DNA of 5,030 nucleotides from Oscillospiraceae bacterium (lineage in GTDB: Bacteria; Bacillota; Clostridia; Oscillospirales; UBA929), in NCBI GenBank assembly GCA_031271525.1, contig JAISVO010000006.1:1-5030 (forward strand), given 5' to 3'. The notes under the pieces were generated by a model. It saw nothing but the letters and a program-made list of their open reading frames with translations, was not told where the DNA came from and made no database searches. This document shows, in pieces, positions 1-5,030 of this stretch; within the stretch, counting starts at the first letter, position 1; each line of letters opens with the position of its first letter. Both the position numbers and the translations under genes were made by a program.

Positions 1-627
1 GGAGGGGATGATGTTGCCGCTGGCGGCGCGCCCGCCGCGCCAATCCTTCTTGGACGGGGCGTCCACCACCATCTGGGTGTTGGTCGCCGAGTGGATCGTC
101 GTCATCAGGCCGTCCGCGATACCGAACTCGTCGTTGAGGACTTTCGCGAGCGGGGCGAGGCAGTTTGTGGTGCAGGACGCGTTGGAGACGAAGTTCATCT
201 CCTTGGTGTATTTATCGAGGTTGACGCCGCAGACGAACATGGGGGTGTCGTCTTTGGACGGCCCGGAGAAGATGACCTTTTTCGCGCCCGCGTCAATGTG
301 GGCCTGAGCTTTGTCTTTGCTGTGGAAGATGCCGGTGGCGTCGACGACGTACTCCGCGCCGACTTTGCCCCACGGAATGTTGCCCGGCTCTTTTTCGGCG
401 AAGAAGGAAATCTTTTTCCCGTTGACGGTGATCGAGCTGTCATCGTAGGTGATCTCGCCGTCAAACCGCCCGTGGATGGTGTCGTACTTGAGCATGTACG
501 CGACGTAGTCGGGGGACATGAAGGGGTCGTTGACACCGACGAATTCGAGGTTGGGGTTGGCTAAACCGGCGCGGAAAACCAAACGTCCGATCCGGCCGAA
601 CCCGTTGATACCGATTTTGATGCTCAT
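1..627 (-). CDS. gap: Glyceraldehyde-3-phosphate dehydrogenase, type I (partial, C-terminus beyond left edge)
   Basis: The protein oxidises and phosphorylates glyceraldehyde 3-phosphate to 1,3-bisphosphoglycerate with NAD+ in cytoplasmic glycolysis. I translated 209 codons from the ATG at 627-625; the frame is open to base 1, so about 125 C-terminal residues of a usual ~335 are missing. Visible landmarks are the Rossmann dinucleotide loop NGFGRIGR (residues 8-15), Asp34 in GVND at the end of beta-2 (favours NAD), the catalytic SNASCTTNC motif with Cys152, and His179 in TTIHS. The stretch PSKKDWRGGR (191-200) followed by NIIPS marks the GapA branch shared by E. coli GapA and eukaryotic enzymes rather than the LRRARAAA type common in Bacillus and Clostridium. 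The start is set by AGGAGG at 640-635, seven bases upstream. It is transcribed divergently from the kinase-like gene. Identity is very secure. Confidence 0.97.
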   Translation of the reverse strand, partial: MSIKIGINGFGRIGRLVFRAGLANPNLEFVGVNDPFMSPDYVAYMLKYDTIHGRFDGEITYDDSSITVNGKKISFFAEKEPGNIPWGKVGAEYVVDATGIFHSKDKAQAHIDAGAKKVIFSGPSKDDTPMFVCGVNLDKYTKEMNFVSNASCTTNCLAPLAKVLNDEFGIADGLMTTIHSATNTQMVVDAPSKKDWRGGRAASGNIIPS

Positions 628-674
628 CTGTGCTCCTCCTAATTCTTAACAGAGTATTATGGGTTACAAAGGAT

Positions 675-703
675 AGTATATACCATGACGCGAAAGAAAA
701 CAA
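675..703 (-). promoter_or_regulatory. Sigma-A-type promoter of gap
   Basis: On the minus strand, TTGTTT (703-698) is followed by a 17-base spacer and TATACT (680-675). The expected transcription start near 668 gives a leader of about 40 bases containing the AGGAGG ribosome binding site. An overlapping alternative is the extended -10 TGGTATATA (684-676), part of which is the 8-bp palindrome GTATATAC at 676-683. The spacing and position fit the family consensus well. Promoter activity is inferred from sequence only. Confidence 0.7.
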
Positions 704-709
704 GATGTT

Positions 710-723
710 TTTTACCGGAAAAG
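710..723. promoter_or_regulatory. Imperfect dyad between divergent promoters, possible operator
   Basis: The sequence TTTTACCGGAAAAG has a CCGG core (715-718) flanked by TTT and AAA arms, with an A-A mismatch next to the core. Its centre (716.5) lies almost exactly midway between the two divergent -35 boxes (703-698 and 729-734). That placement would suit a regulator acting on both promoters, but the dyad is short and no known operator is recognised. Confidence 0.25.
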
Positions 724-728
724 CGCCC

Positions 729-757
729 TTTACAGTTTGTCGAAATAAAGGTATAAT
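729..757 (+). promoter_or_regulatory. Sigma-A-type promoter of the kinase-like gene and yfbR-like gene
   Basis: TTTACA (729-734), a 17-base spacer and a perfect TATAAT (752-757) give a near-consensus sigma-A promoter. The predicted start near 764 leaves a leader of roughly 18 bases before the GTG start at 782. Because the next gene overlaps the kinase-like gene, this promoter probably drives both. Confidence 0.82.
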
Positions 758-770
758 GAGCGCGATAACC

Positions 771-782
771 GGGAGTATGGAG
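771..782 (+). promoter_or_regulatory. Ribosome binding sites for the kinase-like gene (two alternatives)
   Basis: GGGAG (771-775) sits six bases before the GTG at 782, the preferred start. A second GGAG (779-782) lies eleven bases before an in-frame ATG at 794, giving a protein four residues shorter. The first has the better spacing, but the second start cannot be excluded. Confidence 0.5.
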
Positions 783-1651
783 TGAATAGATCAATGAGCG
801 AAGCGGAACTGCAGGAGCGGATCAACCAAGAGCTGAGCGGTTTTATGAGCAACGTGGATTTCCGGCTGCGCGACAAGCTGTCGGTGCTGCTGCCCGCGCT
901 CGACCTGCTGGAGAAGAGGATTTCCCCAAATGCGGACGACGGCGTCATACGGTATCTCGGAGAGATCCGGAAGTCGGCGTACGGGATTCTGCGGATCGCC
1001 GGAAATATGGCGGACTACGCCAAGTACATCCGGAACTACCGCGAGAGCGAACCGGCGCGGACCAACCTGTCCGAGATGATGACGAGCCTTTTGAGGGAGA
1101 CGGCGCGGCTTGCGCGGTATAAACAGATTCTGTTCACCTTCGAGTGCGCCGAGACGCCCTTCTACGCGGTGGTGGACCGGAACCAGATCGAGCTCCTCCT
1201 CTATCACCTGCTGAGCAACGCCGTCCTGCACGGCGAGGGGGACATCACGGCGAGCCTGAAGCGCTTCGACGGCAGCGTCGTCATCACGGTGAGCAACAAG
1301 CGGGGCGCTATCCCCGAGAACACCCTCGCGACCCTCTACACCGGCTACCGGGAGTATGCCGGGGCGGAGGGCGGCAAACCCGGGCTGGGGCTGCCGATCG
1401 CGCTGGCGATCGCCTGCCAGAACGGCGGCACGCTGGCGGTCTCCTCGGATGAGAAGTCCGGGACTTCGGTCGTCGTCTCGCTGCCTGACCTCCGGGACGA
1501 GACGTTCGAGCTGGAGAGCCCGTTCTTAGACGAATACGGCGGGGCAAACCAAAAGATCCTGATCGCGATGAGCGACTTCCCGGGCTGCAACGAAGCCTAT
1601 CTCAAAGAACCGAGGGGAGGGAACGCCGCGTGCACCACTTCTATGCCATGA
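782..1651 (+). CDS. Soluble histidine-kinase-like protein lacking the phospho-acceptor histidine
   Basis: This 289-residue protein has the architecture of the cytoplasmic core of a sensor histidine kinase, with no signal peptide, membrane segment or separate sensor domain. Residues about 10-90 form two predicted helices resembling a DHp domain; the second (ABOUT 55-85, with YLGEIRKSAYGILRIAGNM) matches the usual clostridial pattern. Residues about 127-236 form an HATPase domain with N box YHLLSNAVLHG (Asn146) and G2 box KPGLGLPIA (200-206). In the first helix, NVDFRLRDKLS aligns with the usual NVSHELRTPLT, placing Phe27 where the phosphorylated His should be; the first His in the protein is His142. 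The G1 box is degenerate (SNKRGAIP, 171-178, with Asn for the adenine-binding Asp). The C-terminal 50 residues are outside the ATPase fold. It overlaps the nucleotidase gene by 22 bases. It may bind ATP and act as a scaffold or regulator; its partner is unknown. Confidence 0.85.
   Translation: MNRSMSEAELQERINQELSGFMSNVDFRLRDKLSVLLPALDLLEKRISPNADDGVIRYLGEIRKSAYGILRIAGNMADYAKYIRNYRESEPARTNLSEMMTSLLRETARLARYKQILFTFECAETPFYAVVDRNQIELLLYHLLSNAVLHGEGDITASLKRFDGSVVITVSNKRGAIPENTLATLYTGYREYAGAEGGKPGLGLPIALAIACQNGGTLAVSSDEKSGTSVVVSLPDLRDETFELESPFLDEYGGANQKILIAMSDFPGCNEAYLKEPRGGNAACTTSMP
1612..1621 (+). promoter_or_regulatory. Ribosome binding site deciding the GTG start of the nucleotidase gene
   Basis: GAGGGGAGGG ends eight bases before the GTG at 1630 and lies inside the last codons of the kinase-like gene. 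It supports the GTG over the downstream in-frame ATG codons, and the resulting N-terminus (M-HHFYAMMARM) matches the family. Confidence 0.75.
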
Positions 1652-2205
1652 TGGCGCGTATGCGCCATATACGCCGCTGGAGTTTGATGAACGCGCGGTC
1701 GTCCGAGAACGTCGCCGAACACTCGCTGATGACCGCCGTGCTGGCGCACGCGCTGGCCGTGATCGCTCGGGACCGGTTCGGGCGGGCCGACGCCGACCCC
1801 AACGCCTGCGCTGCGGCGGCGATCTTCCATGACGCGCCGGAGATCCTCACCGGCGACCTGCCCACCCCGGTCAAGTATTTTAACCCCGGTATACGGGAGG
1901 CGTACCGCGCCGTGGAGAGCGCCGGTATCGAAAAGCTCCTCTCGATGCTCCCCGAGGGGATGCGGGGGGACTACCGGGCGTTCCTGACCCCGGGGGAGGG
2001 TTATACGGCGAAGCTTGTCCGGGCGGCGGACAAGCTGTCGGCCTACATCAAGTGCCTTGAGGAGGAGCGGGCGGGCAACGACGAGTTCCGGGACGCCGCC
2101 AAGACGGTGAAGAAGACGCTGGACGGGATGGACATGCCCGAGCTGAGGACCTTTATGGCAGAATTTTTACCCTCTTTCTCGTTGACTTTAGACGAGCTGA
2201 AATGA
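1630..2205 (+). CDS. yfbR: YfbR-like HD-domain 5'-deoxynucleotidase
   Basis: The YfbR family are metal-dependent cytoplasmic phosphohydrolases that release deoxynucleosides from deoxynucleoside 5'-monophosphates, taking part in dNTP-pool balance and dUMP/thymidylate supply. The 191-residue product (E. coli YfbR is 199) matches along its whole length. The family residues are all visible: Arg16-Trp17 in RRWSLM (substrate specificity), metal ligands His31 (AEHS), His67-Asp68 (IFHDAPE) and Asp134 (AADKLSAY), Glu71, and Asp76 in the strongly conserved LTGDLPTPVKYFNP segment. The C-terminal SFSLTLDEL also matches the E. coli ending. The start is GTG with a strong ribosome binding site. It overlaps the kinase-like gene by 22 bases in another frame, suggesting one transcript and translational coupling. 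Its TGA stop (2203-2205) is part of the ppdK promoter. Exact substrate range is inferred from the family. Confidence 0.93.
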   Translation: MHHFYAMMARMRHIRRWSLMNARSSENVAEHSLMTAVLAHALAVIARDRFGRADADPNACAAAAIFHDAPEILTGDLPTPVKYFNPGIREAYRAVESAGIEKLLSMLPEGMRGDYRAFLTPGEGYTAKLVRAADKLSAYIKCLEEERAGNDEFRDAAKTVKKTLDGMDMPELRTFMAEFLPSFSLTLDELK

Positions 2206-2211
2206 TATAAT
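2182..2211 (+). promoter_or_regulatory. Extended -10 sigma-A promoter of ppdK
   Basis: TTGACT (2182-2187), an 18-base spacer and a perfect TATAAT (2206-2211) preceded by TGA (2203-2205) form a near-consensus extended -10 promoter. The -35 box and spacer lie within the final codons of the nucleotidase gene, and the TG of the extended -10 is that gene's TGA stop. Transcription would start near 2218, leaving a leader of about 25 bases. No attenuator or riboswitch fits in that space. Confidence 0.85.
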
Positions 2212-2243
2212 GACGGGACGTTACAAATGAAAGGAATGGTTGG

Positions 2244-4853
2244 ATGAAATACGTCTACCGGTTTGCCGAGGGTTCCGGTTCGATGCGGGAACTGTTGGGC
2301 GGCAAAGGCGCGAATCTGGCGGAGATGACAAACCTCGGCCTGCCCGTGCCGCAGGGGTTCACCGTCACAACGGAGGCATGCACACGGTACTACACAGACG
2401 GCGAGACCGTCGCGCCCGACATCCTCGGGCAGATCGGCGAATACCTCACCAAGCTGGAGGATGAAACCGGGAAGAAATTCGGCGATCCGGGCAACCCGCT
2501 GCTGGTGTCGGTCCGTTCGGGGTCCCGTGCCTCGATGCCGGGGATGATGGACACCATCCTGAACCTCGGCCTAAACGACGCCGTCGCGGAGGGGATGGGG
2601 AACCTGACCGGCAACCCCCGCTTCGTCTACGATTCCTACCGCCGCTTTATCCAGATGTTTTCCGACGTCGTGATGGAGCTGCCGAAGCACACCTTCGAGG
2701 TGCTGATCGACGAGCTGAAGGAGAGCAAGGGCGTCAAGAACGACACCGAGCTGGATGTCGGGGACATGAAGACGCTGGTCAGCCGGTTCAAGGCCTATTA
2801 TAAAGACAAGAAGGGGACCGACTTCCCGCAGGAACCGCGCGATCAGTTGATGGCGGCGGTGGCGGCGGTCTTCCGGTCTTGGAACAATCCCCGCGCAATC
2901 GTCTACCGGCGGGAGAACGACATCCCGTCCGGCTGGGGGACCGCGGTCAACGTCCAGTCGATGGTGTTCGGCAACATGGGCGACGACTCGGGCACCGGCG
3001 TGGCGTTCACCCGCAACCCGTCCACCGGCGAGAACCGGCTTTACGGCGAGTTCCTGATGAACGCGCAGGGCGAGGACGTCGTCGCCGGGATCCGCACCCC
3101 CCAGACAATCGACCAGCTCCAGAAGGTGATGCCGGAGGCGTACGCCAAGTTCGCGGAGATCGCGGGGACGTTGGAGCGGCACTATAAAGACATGCAGGAT
3201 ATGGAGTTCACCATCGAGAAGGGCAAGCTCTATATGCTCCAGACCCGGAACGGAAAGCGGACCGCGCAGGCGGCGCTCCGGATCGCGCTGGATATGGTGG
3301 CGGACGGTATCTGGAGCAAAGAGGACGCCCTGATGAAGGTCGAGCCGAAACAGCTCGACACCCTCCTCCACCCCCAGTTCGAGCCGACGGCGCTGAAAGC
3401 CGCGACACCGGCCGCGACGGCCCTTCCGGCGTCTCCGGGCGCCGCGTGCGGACGGGTCTGCTTCACGGCGGAGAAGGCGAAGGCGGAGTCGGTCAAAGGG
3501 CCAGTCCTGCTGGTCCGCAAGGAGACGTCGCCCGAGGACATTGAGGGGATGATCGCGGCCGAGGGGATCCTGACGGCGCGGGGCGGGATGACCTCCCACG
3601 CGGCGGTCGTCGCGCGCGGAATGGGCACCTGCTGCGTCGCCGGATGCGGCGACTGCAACATCAACGAGGCGGGCGGCTACCTTACCATCGGCAATACCCG
3701 CGTCAACGCCGGGGAGTTCATGAGCATCGACGGCTCGACCGGAAACGTCTATATCGGCGCGATCCCGACGGTTGAGGCGGGGATCAGCGGAGACTTCGAC
3801 ACGTTCATGCGCTGGGCGGACGAGGTCCGCACCCTCAAGGTCCGCACCAACGCCGACACCCCGCAGGACGCCGCCCAAGCGGTCAGCTTCGGCGCGGAGG
3901 GGATCGGCCTGACCCGCACCGAGCATATGTTCTTTGAAGCCGACCGGATCGGCCCGATGCGGGAGATGATCCTCTCGGTTGACGAAACCGAACGCCGCAG
4001 GGCGCTGGAGAAACTCCTCCCGATGCAGGTGAAGGATTTTGAGGGCATTTTTACGGCGATGGGCCCCCGCCCGGTGACAATCCGGCTCCTCGACCCGCCG
4101 CTGCATGAGTTCCTCCCCCAAAAGCCGGAGGACATCCGCGCCTTGGCGAAGGATATGGGGGTCAGCGAACAGACCTTGAAGGACCGCGTGGACGGTCTGC
4201 ACGAGTTCAACCCGATGATGGGGCACCGGGGCTGCCGCCTCGCCGTCTCCTATCCCGAAATCGCCGAGATGCAGGCGCGCGCCATCATCCGCGCCGCCGT
4301 GAACGTTAAGGAGGCAACCGGGACCGACCTTGTGCCCGAGATCATGATCCCGCTGGTGGGCGACGTCCACGAGATGAAGTTTGTCAAGGACGTTGTCAAA
4401 AAGGCGGCCGACGAGGAGCTGGGCGGCAGCGGGCTTACCTATATGGTCGGCACGATGATCGAGATCCCCCGCGCCGCGCTGACCGCCGACGAAATCGCGA
4501 AGGAAGCCGAGTTCTTCTCGTTCGGCACCAACGACCTGACACAGATGACCTTCGGTTTTTCCCGCGACGACGCCGGCTCCTTCTTGGAGGACTACTACAG
4601 ACGGAAGATTTACGAGAGCGACCCGTTCGCCCGCCTCGACCAAACCGGCGTCGGCCTGCTGGTCAAGATGGCGGTTGAGCTGGGGCGCAAAACCCGCCCC
4701 GGGATCAAGCTGGGCATCTGCGGCGAGCACGGCGGCGACCCGTCGTCCGTTGAGTTCTGCCACAACACCGGCTTGGACTACGTCTCCTGCTCCCCCTTCC
4801 GGGTGCCCATCGCCCGCCTCGCGGCGGCGCAGGCAAAGATTCGGGCGAAGTAA
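2244..4853 (+). CDS. ppdK: Pyruvate, phosphate dikinase
   Basis: PPDK reversibly converts ATP, pyruvate and phosphate to AMP, PEP and PPi in the cytoplasm. The 869-residue product is full length (the Clostridium symbiosum enzyme is 874). Domains in order are the ATP-grasp nucleotide-binding region (about 1-340), the swivelling phosphohistidine domain (about 390-505) and the PEP/pyruvate TIM barrel (about 515-869). Active-site residues are intact: Lys21 and Arg91 (ATP site), Glu321 in DMEFTIE and Gln333 in MLQTRNG, phospho-carrier His452 in GGMTSHAAVVARGMG with the preceding Thr450, Arg558, Arg614, Glu740, Asn763-Asp764 in SFGTNDLTQ, and Cys826 in GICGEHGG. The ATG at 2244 has AAAGGA (2230-2235) eight bases upstream. 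Two stop codons in a row (TAA TAA, 4851-4856) end the gene. Its own promoter sets it apart from the two upstream genes. In related anaerobes PPDK supplies pyruvate and ATP from PEP when PPi is available. Confidence 0.98.
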   Translation: MKYVYRFAEGSGSMRELLGGKGANLAEMTNLGLPVPQGFTVTTEACTRYYTDGETVAPDILGQIGEYLTKLEDETGKKFGDPGNPLLVSVRSGSRASMPGMMDTILNLGLNDAVAEGMGNLTGNPRFVYDSYRRFIQMFSDVVMELPKHTFEVLIDELKESKGVKNDTELDVGDMKTLVSRFKAYYKDKKGTDFPQEPRDQLMAAVAAVFRSWNNPRAIVYRRENDIPSGWGTAVNVQSMVFGNMGDDSGTGVAFTRNPSTGENRLYGEFLMNAQGEDVVAGIRTPQTIDQLQKVMPEAYAKFAEIAGTLERHYKDMQDMEFTIEKGKLYMLQTRNGKRTAQAALRIALDMVADGIWSKEDALMKVEPKQLDTLLHPQFEPTALKAATPAATALPASPGAACGRVCFTAEKAKAESVKGPVLLVRKETSPEDIEGMIAAEGILTARGGMTSHAAVVARGMGTCCVAGCGDCNINEAGGYLTIGNTRVNAGEFMSIDGSTGNVYIGAIPTVEAGISGDFDTFMRWADEVRTLKVRTNADTPQDAAQAVSFGAEGIGLTRTEHMFFEADRIGPMREMILSVDETERRRALEKLLPMQVKDFEGIFTAMGPRPVTIRLLDPPLHEFLPQKPEDIRALAKDMGVSEQTLKDRVDGLHEFNPMMGHRGCRLAVSYPEIAEMQARAIIRAAVNVKEATGTDLVPEIMIPLVGDVHEMKFVKDVVKKAADEELGGSGLTYMVGTMIEIPRAALTADEIAKEAEFFSFGTNDLTQMTFGFSRDDAGSFLEDYYRRKIYESDPFARLDQTGVGLLVKMAVELGRKTRPGIKLGICGEHGGDPSSVEFCHNTGLDYVSCSPFRVPIARLAAAQAKIRAK

Positions 4854-4871
4854 TAAGTCCGTTTAGCTTCA

Positions 4872-4899
4872 ACACCCCCCGTCCGAGGACGGGGGGTGT
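4872..4899. terminator. GC-rich hairpin after ppdK, probable terminator
   Basis: ACACCCCCCGTC (4872-4883) pairs perfectly with GACGGGGGGTGT (4888-4899) to make a 12-bp stem with a CGAG loop, 19 bases after the ppdK stop. The very stable stem and its position suggest termination of ppdK. However, it lacks a run of T on either side: the plus strand continues ATGTCTGCC and the minus strand TGAAGC, so it is not a textbook intrinsic terminator. It could equally protect the mRNA 3' end. Confidence 0.65.
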
Positions 4900-4918
4900 A
4901 TGTCTGCCGTCACTCCAG

Positions 4919-4935
4919 CCGGAACGCCTTTCCGG
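4919..4935. repeat. Short inverted repeat downstream of ppdK
   Basis: CCGGAA (4919-4924) and TTCCGG (4930-4935) form a 6-bp stem around a five-base loop. A GCCGG at 4918-4922 could alternatively pair with CCGGC at 4942-4946. It may be a second, weaker hairpin after the main one; in GC-rich DNA chance is also likely. Confidence 0.3.
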
Positions 4936-4972
4936 TGTCGCCGGCCTCGTGCAGTGAGGATAGTCGCTGTAA

Positions 4973-5000
4973 CCATGTTGTTGCCATGTTGGGAAATGTT
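4973..5000 (+). repeat. Three helically phased ATGTT repeats
   Basis: CCATGTTG occurs at 4973-4980 and again at 4984-4991, eleven bases apart, and a third ATGTT follows at 4996-5000, ten bases on. The spacing of about one helical turn puts all three on the same DNA face. They sit in an AT-rich patch (about 36% GC over 4961-5030) after GC-rich coding DNA. Such arrays are often protein-binding sites; none is recognised here. Confidence 0.4.
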
Positions 5001-5016
5001 TATTAACATTTATACT
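4989..5016 (+). promoter_or_regulatory. Weak promoter-like motif pointing out of the right edge
   Basis: TTGGGA (4989-4994), a 16-base spacer and TATACT (5011-5016) resemble a sigma-A promoter for a plus-strand gene beyond the window. The -35 match is only four of six and no start codon is visible before the edge, so this is tentative. The phased ATGTT repeats overlap its -35 region. Confidence 0.3.
4994..5011. repeat. 7-bp inverted repeat AAATGTT-TATT-AACATTT
   Basis: AAATGTT (4994-5000) and AACATTT (5005-5011) are perfect inverted copies around TATT. Its left arm contains the third ATGTT repeat, and it fills the spacer of the promoter-like motif. As a DNA dyad it could bind a dimeric regulator; as RNA it would be a weak hairpin. 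Confidence 0.45.
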
Positions 5017-5030
5017 CATCGGCAAGTAAA

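Noticed and set aside
91..564. 157-codon plus-strand open frame opposite gap
   Set aside because: It is a mirror of the strongly conserved GAPDH coding sequence and has no recognisable motif or ribosome binding site.
791..1231. 146-codon minus-strand open frame opposite the kinase-like gene
   Set aside because: It is an antisense shadow: the plus strand has promoter, ribosome binding site and recognisable DHp/HATPase motifs, while this frame has none.
2205..2243. Possible riboswitch or attenuator ahead of ppdK
   Set aside because: The predicted leader is only about 25 bases and shows no stem-loop.
2227..2247. Six-codon leader frame (MKGMVG) overlapping the ppdK start as ATGA
   Set aside because: It starts about ten bases after the predicted transcription start with no ribosome binding site. 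The AAAGGA within it is the ribosome binding site for ppdK itself, so it is probably chance.
2571..4763. Very long (730-codon) minus-strand open frame antisense to ppdK
   Set aside because: Its composition (Arg, His, Ala, Asp, Val and Gly rich, no recognisable domain) is typical of the antisense of GC-rich coding DNA. It has no promoter or ribosome binding site, and the opposite strand encodes a fully conserved PPDK.
4705..5025. 106-codon minus-strand open frame crossing the hairpin into the end of ppdK
   Set aside because: It runs through the terminator-like hairpin and the conserved PPDK C-terminus, has no ribosome binding site, and becomes Arg/Pro/Gly-rich low-information sequence.

Overview
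The window looks like chromosomal DNA of a GC-rich anaerobic Firmicute, most likely a clostridial (Oscillospiraceae-like) gut or anaerobic-digester bacterium. The support is the strong AGGAGG-type ribosome binding sites, the clear sigma-A promoters in AT-rich gaps, a clostridial-type PPi-linked pyruvate phosphate dikinase, and a bacterial YfbR-family nucleotidase. The taxonomic placement is inference. All genes are chromosomal housekeeping or regulatory types, and no integrase, transposase, CRISPR array, tRNA or rRNA is visible.

Layout. The first 627 bases hold the N-terminal 209 codons of a type I glyceraldehyde-3-phosphate dehydrogenase (gap) on the minus strand, cut by the left edge. A 154-base AT-rich intergenic region (628-781) carries two divergent sigma-A promoters whose -35 boxes are about 25 bases apart, with an imperfect dyad exactly midway. 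Rightwards, on the plus strand, come a soluble histidine-kinase-like protein (782-1651), a YfbR-type HD-domain 5'-deoxynucleotidase (1630-2205, overlapping the kinase gene by 22 bases) and pyruvate phosphate dikinase ppdK (2244-4853). ppdK has its own extended -10 promoter, which uses the stop codon of the nucleotidase gene. A 12-bp GC-rich hairpin (4872-4899) follows ppdK. The last 70 bases drop to about 36% GC and hold helically phased ATGTT repeats, a 7-bp inverted repeat and a weak promoter-like motif, but no convincing gene.

How the genes fit together. gap and ppdK are both lower-glycolysis enzymes. In many anaerobic Firmicutes PPDK interconverts PEP and pyruvate with AMP, PPi and ATP. 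YfbR hydrolyses deoxynucleoside monophosphates, so it belongs to nucleotide-pool housekeeping. The kinase-like protein is the unusual member. It has a recognisable DHp-like helical region and an HATPase domain with intact N and G2 boxes, but the position of the phospho-accepting histidine is phenylalanine and there is no histidine anywhere in the first 141 residues. It cannot be a conventional autophosphorylating sensor kinase. No response regulator or membrane sensor lies beside it. I found no clear sign of a wholly new multi-gene system; the pseudo-kinase coupled to a nucleotidase and the divergent control region are the best leads.
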